The translations under genes and the position numbers were made by a program. From positions 1 through 32,443 of the forward strand of contig NZ_LFCV01000080.1 in the NCBI RefSeq assembly GCF_001037465.1: DNA of 32,443 nt, in the 5' to 3' direction. Within the stretch, counting starts at the first letter, position 1. Each line of letters begins with the position of its first letter. Below the pieces are notes generated by a model that did not search any database, was not told where the DNA came from, and saw only the letters and a list, made by a program, of their open reading frames with translations. This document shows, in pieces, positions 17,358 to 26,587 of the stretch. This DNA is from Xenorhabdus khoisanae. Lineage in GTDB: Bacteria > Pseudomonadota > Gammaproteobacteria > Enterobacterales > Enterobacteriaceae.

Positions 17358-19637
17358 ATGGACGAAAAACTAAAACAAAGTGCGCTTGATTTTCACGAGT
17401 TTCCACAGCCGGGGAAAATCACGGTTACTCCGACTAAGCCACTGACAACTCAACGTGATTTGGCGCTGGCATACTCGCCGGGTGTTGCGGCTCCTTGCCT
17501 TGAAATCGCAGAAGATCCTTTGGCGGCTTACAAATATACTGCTCGTGGTAACCTTGTTGCGGTTATCTCCAATGGTACTGCTGTCTTAGGGTTGGGTAAT
17601 ATCGGTGCATTAGCCGGTAAGCCTGTTATGGAAGGTAAGGGCGTTCTATTCAAGAAATTCTCTGGTATTGATGTTTTTGACATCGAAGTTGATGAGTCCA
17701 ATCCTGATAAATTGATTGATATCATTGCGGCCCTGGAGCCTACCTTCGGTGGCATTAACCTTGAAGATATTAAAGCGCCGGAGTGCTTCTATATTGAACA
17801 AAAACTCCGTGAGCGAATGAAAATTCCTGTATTCCACGATGATCAACACGGAACTGCAATTATCTGTACCGCAGCGGTATTAAATGGATTGCGGGTGGTT
17901 AGCAAAGATATCAGCACTGTTCGCATGGTGGTATCGGGTGCTGGCGCTGCCTCAATTGCCTGTATGAACTTGCTGGTGGCTTTGGGATTGAAACGTGAAA
18001 ATATTGTCGTTTGTGACTCGAAAGGGGTTATCTATCGTGGTCGCGAAGAGAATATGGAAAAAACCAAAGCGGATTATGCTATTGAGGATAATGGCAGCCG
18101 TACCTTGGCAGATGTGATCCCCGATGCTGATATTTTCCTTGGCTGCTCTGGACCGGGCGTATTGACACAAGACATGGTGAAAACCATGGCGAAAGATCCG
18201 CTTATTATGGCATTAGCCAACCCGGAGCCGGAAATTCTGCCACCACTGGCAAAGGCTGTTCGCCCTGACGCCATTATCTGTACTGGCCGCTCTGATTTCC
18301 CTAATCAGGTGAACAACGTTCTTTGCTTCCCATTTATTTTCCGGGGCGCATTGGATGTTGGAGCGACAACCATCAATGAAGAAATGAAACTCGCCTGTGT
18401 CCGCGCTATCGCAGATTTGGCGCTGGCGGAACAAAGTCAGGAAGTGGCTTCTGCCTATGGTGATCAAGACCTGTTCTTTGGCCCTGATTACATTATTCCA
18501 AAACCCTTTGATCCTCGCCTGATTGTAAAAATTGCTCCGGCTGTGGCGAAAGCGGCAATGGAATCTGGTGTTGCAACACGGCCTATTACCGATTTCGGGG
18601 CATATATTGAGAAACTCAATGAGTTTGTCTATAAAACCAACTTATTCATGAAGCCAATCTTCTCTCAGGCTAAAAAAGAGAAAAAACGCATTGTATTGGC
18701 AGAAGGGGAAGATATCCGCGTATTGCATGCCACACAAGAATTAGTTTCTCTTGGGTTGGCGTTCCCTATTCTGATTGGTCGTCCTAGTGTTATTGAAATG
18801 CGGATAAAAAAACAAGGTCTGCATATCGAAGCCGGTAAGGATTTCGAAGTCGTGAACAACGAGAATGACCCGCGTTTTAAAGAATACTGGCAAGAATATT
18901 ACCAGCTGATGAAACGTCGTGGCGTGTCTCAGGAGCAGGCTCGTCGTGCAGTGATTGGTGATCCAACCTTGATCGGTGCAATCATGGTGCATCGTGGTGA
19001 AGCCGATGGCCTAATTTGTGGCACTGTGGGCAGCTACAGCGAACATTACCAAGTGGTGAAAGATGTCTTTGGCTTCCGTCAGGGAGTCCATACCGCAGGT
19101 GCCATGAATGCCTTGATGTTGCCAACGGGGAATACTTTTATTGCCGATACTTATGTCAATGAAGATCCAAACCCGGAAGAACTGGCAGAAATCACATTGA
19201 TGGCGGCTGAAACCATTCGTCGTTTCGGTATTGAACCTAAAGTAGCACTATTATCACGCTCAAGTTTTGGTTCTGCTGATTGTGATTCTGCGCAAAAAAT
19301 GCGTAAGACACTGGAATTGGTTCAGAAAATGGCACCATCCCTTGAAATTGATGGTGAAATGCACGGTGATGCTGCACTGATGGAAAGCATTCGCCGCGAT
19401 ATCATGCCGGACAGCCCGCTGAAAGGTTCTGCGAATTTGTTGATCATGCCAAATATGGAAGCTGCCCGTATCAGCTACAACTTACTGCGAGTCACTAGCT
19501 CGGATGGGGTAACTGTAGGCCCGGTCTTGATGGGAGTAGCAAAACCTATCCATATCCTGACACCGATTGCTTCAGTACGCCGTATCGTGAATATGGTGGC
19601 ATTAGCGGCGGTTGAAGCACAAACCAATCCTCTCTAA
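17358..19637 (+). CDS. maeB: NADP-dependent malic enzyme MaeB
   Basis: MaeB oxidatively decarboxylates malate to pyruvate and makes NADPH. The 759-residue product has the E. coli length. The N-terminal malic enzyme domain (to about residue 425) contains [19 protein letters not shown] and the nucleotide-binding [15 protein letters not shown]. The C-terminal phosphotransacetylase-like domain, which regulates activity in response to acetyl-CoA, follows from about 430. ATG 17358 is chosen because AAAGGA at 17345-17350 is seven bases before it; ATG 17355 is too close. A strong terminator follows. Confidence 0.97.
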   Translation: MDEKLKQSALDFHEFPQPGKITVTPTKPLTTQRDLALAYSPGVAAPCLEIAEDPLAAYKYTARGNLVAVISNGTAVLGLGNIGALAGKPVMEGKGVLFKKFSGIDVFDIEVDESNPDKLIDIIAALEPTFGGINLEDIKAPECFYIEQKLRERMKIPVFHDDQHGTAIICTAAVLNGLRVVSKDISTVRMVVSGAGAASIACMNLLVALGLKRENIVVCDSKGVIYRGREENMEKTKADYAIEDNGSRTLADVIPDADIFLGCSGPGVLTQDMVKTMAKDPLIMALANPEPEILPPLAKAVRPDAIICTGRSDFPNQVNNVLCFPFIFRGALDVGATTINEEMKLACVRAIADLALAEQSQEVASAYGDQDLFFGPDYIIPKPFDPRLIVKIAPAVAKAAMESGVATRPITDFGAYIEKLNEFVYKTNLFMKPIFSQAKKEKKRIVLAEGEDIRVLHATQELVSLGLAFPILIGRPSVIEMRIKKQGLHIEAGKDFEVVNNENDPRFKEYWQEYYQLMKRRGVSQEQARRAVIGDPTLIGAIMVHRGEADGLICGTVGSYSEHYQVVKDVFGFRQGVHTAGAMNALMLPTGNTFIADTYVNEDPNPEELAEITLMAAETIRRFGIEPKVALLSRSSFGSADCDSAQKMRKTLELVQKMAPSLEIDGEMHGDAALMESIRRDIMPDSPLKGSANLLIMPNMEAARISYNLLRVTSSDGVTVGPVLMGVAKPIHILTPIASVRRIVNMVALAAVEAQTNPL

Positions 19638-19692
19638 AAATAGCCATTCATTGTTCTGGTCTATTTATTAGGCCGGGACAAAATAGAGATCG

Positions 19693-19728
19693 ACCCTGTT
19701 AAGTCTATGCTTAACAGGGTATCTTTGT
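19693..19728 (+). terminator. Intrinsic terminator after maeB
   Basis: ACCCTGTTAAG (19693-19703) and CTTAACAGGGT (19710-19720) form a perfect 11-bp stem with loop TCTATG, followed by the T-rich ATCTTTGTTT. Confidence 0.9.
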
Positions 19729-19730
19729 TT

Positions 19731-19755
19731 GTAAATAATTCTCATTATCTATAAT
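19731..19755 (+). promoter_or_regulatory. Fur-like box and promoter before the ChaN-type gene
   Basis: The 19-mer GTAAATAATTCTCATTATC (19731-19749) matches the Fur consensus at 14 of 19 positions. It directly abuts a perfect -10 TATAAT (19750-19755), with TTGTAA (19729-19734) as a possible -35. A second partial match (GATAATGA) lies at 19776-19783. Iron-bound Fur would block this promoter, so the gene is probably induced by iron shortage. Confidence 0.65.
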
Positions 19756-19789
19756 ATGCGGGCAATTTTTCTTTTGATAATGAATAAAT

Positions 19790-20692
19790 ATGAAAACATC
19801 TGCCTGCATAAAATCGACTTTTCTGGCCTGTTCGTTATTACTTGGTGGTTGTGCCATTGCGCCAAATGATACTCAAAATACCTCTCAAGCGGCACTTCAA
19901 GTTCTTCCTGATGAGTTAATGCAATCCGGGGCAGTACTTGATATGAAAACAGGGAAGACCATAACTCCCGATGACCTGCTTGAACAACTGGCGAACTATC
20001 CTCGTGTCGTTGTTGGCGAAAAACATGATAATCCCTACCATCACCAGATCGAGTTATGGCTGGTGCAACAACTTGGAAAAAAACGTCCTCATGGTTCTGT
20101 CTTACTGGAGATGATTGATCCAAGCCAGCAAGAAAAGGTCAATAAAGTTAAAAGTTGGTTGCAAGGGAATCCGATTGTCAGGGGTGAGCGGGTCCAGACA
20201 TTATTGGCATGGCATCAAGGCTGGCCATGGAAATGGTATGGTGACTTGGTGATGGCGCTGATGAGAGCACCTTACCCATTACTTGCGGCAAATCTGACTC
20301 GTAGTGAAATCGATCAGGCGTACAAAGATCACAGGGCTGGAGATAGAACTTCACTGGTTTCTGATGATGTTAAAAAGCGCATTGAAGAAACCATCAAAAA
20401 TTCCCATGGTGGAAATATCGATGAGCAACATCTCTCTGCGATGAGCAAAATTCAACAAATGCGTGATCAGCGAATGGCAGAACAGTTGACCAAGGCACCA
20501 TCACCAGCGCTGTTATTTGCGGGCGGATATCACGCGGTAAAAGCGATGGGTGTTCCTCAGCATATGAAAAAAATAGCGCCAAATGAAAAAGTGGCTGTGT
20601 TTGTGATTGCAGAACAAGGCGTTTCTTTGAACAACGATTATGCTGATTTTGTTTGGTTTACCCCAAAAGTGAGCGAAAAAGTAACCAAATAA
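19790..20692 (+). CDS. ChaN-family iron-regulated lipoprotein
   Basis: The 300-residue protein starts with a lipoprotein signal peptide (lipobox LGGC, Cys21, followed by Ala, so probably outer membrane). The rest is a ChaN/PF04187 domain: VVVGEKHDNPYHHQIELWLV at about residues 73-92 and LLFAGGYHAVKAMGVPQHM near 240-258 are its signature ends. Campylobacter ChaN binds haem as a dimer, and related genes sit with haem-uptake genes. The Fur-like promoter and the TonB/receptor neighbours support a role in iron or haem handling. The start has no strong ribosome site but places the signal peptide correctly. Confidence 0.82.
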   Translation: MKTSACIKSTFLACSLLLGGCAIAPNDTQNTSQAALQVLPDELMQSGAVLDMKTGKTITPDDLLEQLANYPRVVVGEKHDNPYHHQIELWLVQQLGKKRPHGSVLLEMIDPSQQEKVNKVKSWLQGNPIVRGERVQTLLAWHQGWPWKWYGDLVMALMRAPYPLLAANLTRSEIDQAYKDHRAGDRTSLVSDDVKKRIEETIKNSHGGNIDEQHLSAMSKIQQMRDQRMAEQLTKAPSPALLFAGGYHAVKAMGVPQHMKKIAPNEKVAVFVIAEQGVSLNNDYADFVWFTPKVSEKVTK

Positions 20693-20751
20693 TGTTAAGT
20701 ATCACAAGGATGTGAATAACTAATAAATAAAAATAGTTTTCATTTATATAT

Positions 20752-20770
20752 TGAATTGATTATCATTCGT
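20752..20770 (+). promoter_or_regulatory. Fur-like box before the tonB paralogue
   Basis: The core TGATTATCATT at 20757-20767 agrees with the central Fur motif; over the full 19 positions about 11 match. It lies about 35 bases before the tonB-like start codon. I see no clear sigma-70 hexamer pair here, so promoter position is uncertain. Confidence 0.5.
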
Positions 20771-20804
20771 CTCCATTTATTATTGACATAATGTGCTATA
20801 AGAA

Positions 20805-21608
20805 ATGTTGACGTATACCGCTTATCAAAATGCTCACACTGGTCACGTGACAAAATCCTTTCTCGCCGCGATCACACTCCATGCTTTGTTGGTAGGCTGG
20901 CTCGTCTACAAACCAAAGGACGTTGATATAGAAGAGCTGTTGCCTCCACCTGCGGTGATGGTGGAACTATCAACACAGACAGAAGCAATACATAAAATAC
21001 AAAACCAGCCGATTGGCATTGAACAGCAGCTATCTGTTACCAGTAAGCAGCAGGAAAGCAAGGTTGATGAAGTAAATATGCCCAAGCTGGATGTAAACGA
21101 AAATGCTTTGCTTTTAGTCAATAAACAAAAGAAAAAGCAGAAAGAACAAGATGCGCCGAAAAAAACACAGCCTGTTAAACGAGTGAAAGCCAAAGAACAG
21201 GAGAGTGAAAAATCGCGCAGCACCGCAGCACCAACAACCAGTAGTGCAACGGCGAATAATGTCACCATTCGTACAGCAGCATCCTATGAAAGTAATTCTA
21301 ATGCCATTGCCGATGCCAGAGCGGTTTGGCAGGCAGAAGTGACCGGGCATTTGAACCGCTACAAAAAATATCCAGAAGATGCCCAGCGAAGAAAGAGAAC
21401 AGGGCGTCCAATGGTGAAATTTACCGTCAATCAGTTGGGAGCCGTGATTGACAGTGAGTTAACACGACGTTCAGGAACTCACTCTCTGGATAGAGAAGCA
21501 AGGATGGTATTGGAAAGGGCACAGCCTTTACCTGCACCACCTGACGTTATTTTAATCAATGGCAGGGTTACGGTTGAACTGCCAGTGGAGTTTTCTTTAT
21601 CTCAATAA
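20805..21608 (+). CDS. TonB paralogue, HasB-like
   Basis: TonB proteins pass inner-membrane proton-motive energy to outer-membrane receptors. This 267-residue protein has one N-terminal membrane anchor (residues 17-35, including FLAAITLHALLVGWLVY), a periplasmic linker with LPPPAVMVELS and a lysine/glutamate-rich middle, and a C-terminal TonB domain from about 175 (NRYKKYPEDAQRRKRTGRPM). Location between iron-regulated genes and a TonB-dependent receptor suggests a dedicated paralogue like Serratia HasB, which serves the haem receptor HasR. Whether it is the only TonB of the genome cannot be told from the window. The next gene starts 18 bases downstream. Confidence 0.85.
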   Translation: MLTYTAYQNAHTGHVTKSFLAAITLHALLVGWLVYKPKDVDIEELLPPPAVMVELSTQTEAIHKIQNQPIGIEQQLSVTSKQQESKVDEVNMPKLDVNENALLLVNKQKKKQKEQDAPKKTQPVKRVKAKEQESEKSRSTAAPTTSSATANNVTIRTAASYESNSNAIADARAVWQAEVTGHLNRYKKYPEDAQRRKRTGRPMVKFTVNQLGAVIDSELTRRSGTHSLDREARMVLERAQPLPAPPDVILINGRVTVELPVEFSLSQ

Positions 21609-21626
21609 AAACGCAGGATTGATGGC

Positions 21627-23828
21627 ATGTCACAGTATAAGACGGTATTTTCATCGAATACGAAAAGGCCAACCAAAAGAACAACACACAGTAAAAGAAT
21701 CATGCTCGGTTTTTTTCTAGGTGGTAGTTTATTGAGTCATAGTTTTACCACTATCGCATTGGAGAAAAGTATGTTGCCACCTATGGCTGCAAAACAGCCA
21801 CATAAGATGGAAGATCACGGAGATACCCGCGTCGATCATTATTATTGGCTGCGTGATGATGACCGTCAGGACAAAAATGTCATTGATTATTTAACGGCTG
21901 AAAATCAGTATACCGGGCAGATGCTGAAATCAGGTCAGGAACTGCGTGAAACTCTGTACAAAGAAATGACAGATCGAATGAATAAAGAAGATCAGTCAGT
22001 TCCTTATACCTATAACGGGTATGTTTATCGTACCGTTTATGAGGCAGGAAAAGATTTCCCAATCTATCAGCGCAAGCCCGTTGATGATTCAACCGATTGG
22101 CAGGTCATGGTTGATGGCAATGAGCGGGCAAAGGACCATAAATTTTATCAAATTGGTGGATTTGCGGTGACGTTGGATAACAAGCGCATTGCTGTGGCAG
22201 AAGATATCCAAGGTCGTCGTAACTATCAGGTTTCATTTAAAAATCTTGATGGTACTGACTGGCAGAACAATGTCATCGAAAACACGTCTGGCAATATTTT
22301 ATGGGCAAATGATGGCGAGACATTATTTTATGTACGCAGAGATCCCCAAACGTTGCTGCCTTATCAGCTATTCCGCCATCATTATGGTACTGATACCCAG
22401 CAGGATAAAAAGGTCTATCAGGAAGACGATGATCGCTTCTATCTGTCGATTTCAGACAGTACTTCGCGTGACTATATTTTGATCTCGAGTGTCAGTTATT
22501 CGACTTCAGAGTATCGCTTGATTGATGCCAATAATCCGCAATCGGAACCGCAGGTTTTCTCTGCCCGTCAGGCGGGGCGTGAGTACGATCTCGACCATTT
22601 CCGTGGGCAATTTTATATTCGTTCCAACCATGAAAATCCATTGTTTGGCTTATATCGTACAGAGGCCAGCGATAAGCCGTGGGAAACGGTGATTGCACCA
22701 CAAGAAAACACGGATCTGGAAAATTTTGAATTGTTCAATAACTGGCTGGTGGTACAGGAACGTACCAAAGGATTGGCATCAATCCGTCAGATTGATTGGA
22801 AAACGCAGCAGGAAAAACGCGTTTCATTTGATGATCCGGCCTATATGGCATCGATAAGTTATAACCCAGAGCCAGATACCCATTTATTGCGTTATAGCTA
22901 TTCATCCATGACCACGCCAAGTTCGGTATTCCAGTGGAATATGCAGACGGGTGAGCGTGAATTGTTGAAGCAACAGGGAGTTAAAGGGTTCAACAAGGAA
23001 AACTATGAAAGCCAGCGTATTTGGGTAAAAGCCCGCGATGGCGTGGAAGTGCCTGTCTCTCTGGTATATCGTAAGTCCCTGTTCAAGAAAGGTGAAAACC
23101 CGATCCTGATTTATGGTTACGGTTCTTATGGTATCAGTATGGATCCTTATTTTAGTTCAGCATTGCTGAGTTTACTGGATCGTGGCTTTGTCTACGCTTT
23201 GGTGCATGTCCGTGGTGGCGGCGATTTGGGCAAGAACTGGTATTTACAGGGCAAGCTCGAAAACAAGATGAACAGTTTCCACGATTTTATTGATGCGACT
23301 AAGAAGCTGATCGCTGATGGTTACGGAGATAGCAAGCGGGTTTATGCAGAAGGTGGTAGCGCAGGTGGTTTATTAATGGGCACGGTTATTAACCAGGCAC
23401 CAGAATTATACCGGGGCGTAATTGCAAAAGTGCCTTTTGTGGATTCTTTGACAACCATGCTTGATTCATCTATTCCATTGACAACAGGTGAATATGAAGA
23501 GTGGGGTAATCCAAATAATAAAGAAGATTACTTCCGTATTAAATCTTATAGCCCTTACGACAATATTAAACATCAGCGTTATCCTCATTTATTAGTGACA
23601 ACAGGTTTACATGATTCCCAAGTGCAATATTGGGAACCGGCAAAATGGGTTGCGAAATTAAGAGAAATGAAACAAGGCGACAGTCTGGTATTGTTAGAAA
23701 CTAATATGGATACCGGACATGGTGGAAAACCAGGGCGTTTTAATCGCCTGAATGATATTGCCTTTGATTATAGTTTTCTATTAATGTTAGATAACGCTAA
23801 AACATATTTTCCAGAATTAAAAAATTAG
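21627..23828 (+). CDS. ptrB: Oligopeptidase B with N-terminal export signal
   Basis: Oligopeptidase B (S9A) cuts short peptides after lysine and arginine. The 733-residue protein has the seven-bladed propeller followed by an alpha/beta-hydrolase domain, with Ser578 in GGSAGG, Asp663 in GLHDSQVQYWEPAKW and His698 in DTGHGGK. E. coli PtrB begins at the residue equal to Met49 here. The 48 extra residues form a basic stretch (KRPTKRTTHSKR) and a hydrophobic core (IMLGFFLGGSLLSHSF), with possible cleavage after TTIA. AGGA precedes ATG 21627 by eight bases. A second ribosome site (GGAG at 21761-21764) precedes ATG 21771, so a cytoplasmic short form may also be made. Confidence 0.93.
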   Translation: MSQYKTVFSSNTKRPTKRTTHSKRIMLGFFLGGSLLSHSFTTIALEKSMLPPMAAKQPHKMEDHGDTRVDHYYWLRDDDRQDKNVIDYLTAENQYTGQMLKSGQELRETLYKEMTDRMNKEDQSVPYTYNGYVYRTVYEAGKDFPIYQRKPVDDSTDWQVMVDGNERAKDHKFYQIGGFAVTLDNKRIAVAEDIQGRRNYQVSFKNLDGTDWQNNVIENTSGNILWANDGETLFYVRRDPQTLLPYQLFRHHYGTDTQQDKKVYQEDDDRFYLSISDSTSRDYILISSVSYSTSEYRLIDANNPQSEPQVFSARQAGREYDLDHFRGQFYIRSNHENPLFGLYRTEASDKPWETVIAPQENTDLENFELFNNWLVVQERTKGLASIRQIDWKTQQEKRVSFDDPAYMASISYNPEPDTHLLRYSYSSMTTPSSVFQWNMQTGERELLKQQGVKGFNKENYESQRIWVKARDGVEVPVSLVYRKSLFKKGENPILIYGYGSYGISMDPYFSSALLSLLDRGFVYALVHVRGGGDLGKNWYLQGKLENKMNSFHDFIDATKKLIADGYGDSKRVYAEGGSAGGLLMGTVINQAPELYRGVIAKVPFVDSLTTMLDSSIPLTTGEYEEWGNPNNKEDYFRIKSYSPYDNIKHQRYPHLLVTTGLHDSQVQYWEPAKWVAKLREMKQGDSLVLLETNMDTGHGGKPGRFNRLNDIAFDYSFLLMLDNAKTYFPELKN

Positions 23829-23847
23829 TAAAAAATATTTATAAATT

Positions 23848-23882
23848 CTGGCGCTGATAATTTTTATCAGTGCCAGAGATAT
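23848..23882 (+). terminator. Hairpin after ptrB containing a Fur-like core
   Basis: CTGGCGCTGATAA (23848-23860) and TTATCAGTGCCAG (23864-23876) form a 13-bp stem with one G-T pair and a TTT loop, followed by AGATATTTTATA. Its centre GATAATTTTTATC (23856-23868) also matches the Fur 6-1-6 pattern GATAAT-N-ATTATC at 11 of 12 positions. It may end ptrB transcripts, regulate the receptor, or both. Confidence 0.65.
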
Positions 23883-23905
23883 TTTATACACAAACTTACG
23901 AATCA

Positions 23906-23937
23906 ATGTAAGTAACAATAAATGTAAGCAGCAATAA
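23906..23937. repeat. 16-bp tandem duplication before the receptor gene
   Basis: ATGTAAGTAACAATAA (23906-23921) is followed directly by ATGTAAGCAGCAATAA (23922-23937), two mismatches apart. It lies within 60 bases of the receptor start codon and would be in its 5' leader or promoter. Confidence 0.8.
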
Positions 23938-23963
23938 ATTTTTTTCTATTTAGGATAATGGTA

Positions 23964-26237
23964 ATGAAAATTGTGGCAAAAATAGCTGGAGCCAGCGCAG
24001 TATTAATCGGGCTTCAAGGAATCGCTTATGCTGAAAATACGAATGACAATAAAAAAGAAAAAGTCATGCGGTTCAGCAGCCTTAAAGTATCAGGCGCTCA
24101 GGATAATAAGAGTTCCCCTCAAATTGAGGCAATGGAAAAACCGGGCGCTTATAGTTCTGTGGGAGAAGATAATAAATTGGAGTCCGTGGATAGCGTATTG
24201 CGCAGCTTACCGGGGACTTATACCCAGATGGATGCAAGTCAGGGGCAAGGGATAGTAAGTGTTAATATCCGCGGTTTAAATGGCTTCGGGCGCGTTAATA
24301 TGATGGTGGATGGTGTTAGCCAGAGTTTTTATGGTTCTTCACCCAGTGAATTCTCGCATGGTTCACAGCCTTATAGCCAGTTTGGGGCATTAATTGATCC
24401 CAATTTTATTGTTCGTGTTGATATTGCCCGCGGGCAAGCTGATGACGCTGATTCCATCAATGCTTTAGTTGGGAGCGCCAATTTCCGTACTATCGGTGTC
24501 GACGATGTCGTATTCGACGGCAATAATCTGGGAGTCCGTACTAAATGGACATATGGCAACAATGGAGTCGGCCGAAGTGGTATGATGGCTGTTGCAGGAA
24601 AAACACAGGCATTTACTGACGAAGGCTCTTTGGGCGCCCTATTTGCTTTCAGTGGACACAATATTGAAGCTCATTATAGAAATGCTGATGGTATCAGTAG
24701 TGAGGAGTTTGGTACAAACAACACATTCAAGCAAAAACCAAATTCCCAATTGATGAAACTAAATATCAAACCCAATGATTTTCATGACTTGGAATTAAGT
24801 AGTCGTCTTTACCACAATAAATTTAACAGTCGTCATATTGATAATTATGACTATCAGTTGAAATATCACTATACGCCATTTACTGAATTGGTTGATACCA
24901 AAGTCATGCTCAGTACCAGCAAGGGTCAACAGAGTTTTCGAAATCATTCAGTGGGGGCATTGGGTAAGAGTGAAGCAAAAAGTAAAGCTGATTCTATCAA
25001 TATCAGAAATACCAGCCGATTTAATCATGGTGACACTGATTTTGCATTCACCCTTGGCAGTAAATGGATGAGAACTGAATATCGTAAAAAAATAGATACA
25101 AGTTCGGAGGATGAAAAAACAGATGGAGAAATTCGGGAACACAATGCCTTTGCGCCAAGTGGTAAGCAAGATATTGCCAGTATTTATAGTAGATTAAAAA
25201 TCGAACGTGGTATTTATGCCGCTGATCTGGGGTTAAATTATCAGGATTATAGTGTTAAAGGATTAAAACCAGCCTGTGAAGAACGTATAAATTGCTTTCC
25301 ACAGGGAGAGGCAATATTAAACCTAAAAGAGCATGGGTTTAATCCAAGTATCTTATTATCAGCAGAAATCATCCCTGAATTTCAACCGTTTGTAAGCTAT
25401 ACGCACTCAATGCGAGCACCAAATATTCAGGAAATTTTTTATACCAATGAAAGTGGGGCTTCTATTAACCCATTCCTGAAAGGAGAAAAAGCGGAGACTT
25501 ATCAAATCGGGTTTAATAGTTATCGCCCAAATTTAATCGTGGAAGGAGATTCATTCCGTCTTAAAGCGACTATGTTTCATACTAAAATCAAAGATTACAT
25601 CCTCAATGAATCTTACCTGGTTTGTGCAGAAGGTAGAATTTGTAAAAATGATGGAACGTTGACAGATGAAGATTGGGCTGGTGTAAATCCTAACTTTAAT
25701 ATGTACATCTATAGTAATAGCCTGACACCGGTAACTATGCGTGGTTATGAACTTTCGATGAATTATGATGCTGGTATATTCTATAGCGTGTTAGCATATA
25801 GCCAGCAAAAAACACAGCAGCCAACTTCAATTTCGACAGTCATTTTTGGTGCAAGTCCTGCCTCTCAATTACCAGAGAGCTATGCTACTCTGGATATGGG
25901 AATACGCTTATTTGATGAAAAAATGCGTATTGGTGCTATTGCAAAATATACAGGGAAATCTTATCACCAAGATACTGTAATGGAAATAAGTGAAGACGGT
26001 AGTATGCCAACACAAATGAAAAAAGATGCTAAAGTACCGACTATTATTGATTTGTATACAGATTATCAAATTAATAAAAATGTTTTAGTTAAATTCTCCA
26101 TTCAAAACTTAACTAATAGAAACTATTCTGATGCATTGAACCGTATGAATTCATCACCATTCCTAGCGGAGCAAGATTCTAAAACCCAAACCGCCCGCGG
26201 CAGAACCTACGTTATGGGCGCAGAAATCCGTTTCTAA
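23964..26237 (+). CDS. TonB-dependent outer-membrane receptor, haem-receptor type
   Basis: The 757-residue protein has a signal peptide (MKIVAKIAGASAVLIGLQGI, cleavage near AYA), a plug domain (about residues 55-180: VDSVLRSLPGTY, VNIRGLNGFGRVNMMVDGVS) and a 22-strand barrel ending in IRF. The plug segment INALVGSANFRTIGVDDVV resembles haem/haemoprotein receptors of the HxuC/HasR kind, as I recall them. Barrel boxes similar to FRAP (MRAPNIQEIF) and NPNL (INPFLKGEKAE) are present, but no histidine lies between them. ATG 23964 fits AGGA at 23952-23955 better than ATG 23958. A haem or haem-protein ligand is likely; another iron ligand is possible. Confidence 0.85.
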   Translation: MKIVAKIAGASAVLIGLQGIAYAENTNDNKKEKVMRFSSLKVSGAQDNKSSPQIEAMEKPGAYSSVGEDNKLESVDSVLRSLPGTYTQMDASQGQGIVSVNIRGLNGFGRVNMMVDGVSQSFYGSSPSEFSHGSQPYSQFGALIDPNFIVRVDIARGQADDADSINALVGSANFRTIGVDDVVFDGNNLGVRTKWTYGNNGVGRSGMMAVAGKTQAFTDEGSLGALFAFSGHNIEAHYRNADGISSEEFGTNNTFKQKPNSQLMKLNIKPNDFHDLELSSRLYHNKFNSRHIDNYDYQLKYHYTPFTELVDTKVMLSTSKGQQSFRNHSVGALGKSEAKSKADSINIRNTSRFNHGDTDFAFTLGSKWMRTEYRKKIDTSSEDEKTDGEIREHNAFAPSGKQDIASIYSRLKIERGIYAADLGLNYQDYSVKGLKPACEERINCFPQGEAILNLKEHGFNPSILLSAEIIPEFQPFVSYTHSMRAPNIQEIFYTNESGASINPFLKGEKAETYQIGFNSYRPNLIVEGDSFRLKATMFHTKIKDYILNESYLVCAEGRICKNDGTLTDEDWAGVNPNFNMYIYSNSLTPVTMRGYELSMNYDAGIFYSVLAYSQQKTQQPTSISTVIFGASPASQLPESYATLDMGIRLFDEKMRIGAIAKYTGKSYHQDTVMEISEDGSMPTQMKKDAKVPTIIDLYTDYQINKNVLVKFSIQNLTNRNYSDALNRMNSSPFLAEQDSKTQTARGRTYVMGAEIRF

Positions 26238-26260
26238 TAGATTTTAGATACCTATAAAAG

Positions 26261-26290
26261 AATAGCGGTGAATTTTCACCGCTATTTTTA
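26261..26290 (+). terminator. Intrinsic terminator after the receptor gene
   Basis: AATAGCGGTGA (26261-26271) and TCACCGCTATT (26276-26286) form a perfect 11-bp stem, followed by a run of T. Confidence 0.9.
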
Positions 26291-26333
26291 CAAGATTATT
26301 ATTATCCTGTATTTAATACATCTCATTCAGTAA

Positions 26334-26435
26334 ATAATATGGACGCCGACTCAATTCAAACTGGGAAATAAAATTTTCTGGCAACCTATTTATGATGCAG
26401 GTTACGACGACTTTGTAACGTTTGAACCAAAATAA
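26334..26435 (+). pseudogene. Possible 3' remnant of a lost gene
   Basis: Between two in-frame stops lie 33 sense codons with no start codon. They read like the end of a real protein: TQFKLGNKIFWQPIYDAGYD and then DFVTFEPK before TAA. I do not recognise the family. It sits directly after the receptor operon, so it may be what remains of a partner gene, but this is a guess. The rest of the gap (26436-26587) shows nothing clear. Confidence 0.3.
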
Positions 26436-26587
26436 ATATCAGCCATACTAAGCACTGTTTAACAAGCCCTTGTGAGTATACAGAAAAGAATAAAAGTGAA
26501 ACCATCATGTTTTCTTTATAGTTTATTCTTGAGACAGTATGCAATTGAGAATTGGAGATTTTCTGGCTTTTAAGGTACTTAAGGGGG

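Noticed and set aside
20783-20802. TTGACA and TATAAG before the tonB-like gene as a promoter
   Set aside because: The spacing is only eight bases, far from the 16-18 needed.
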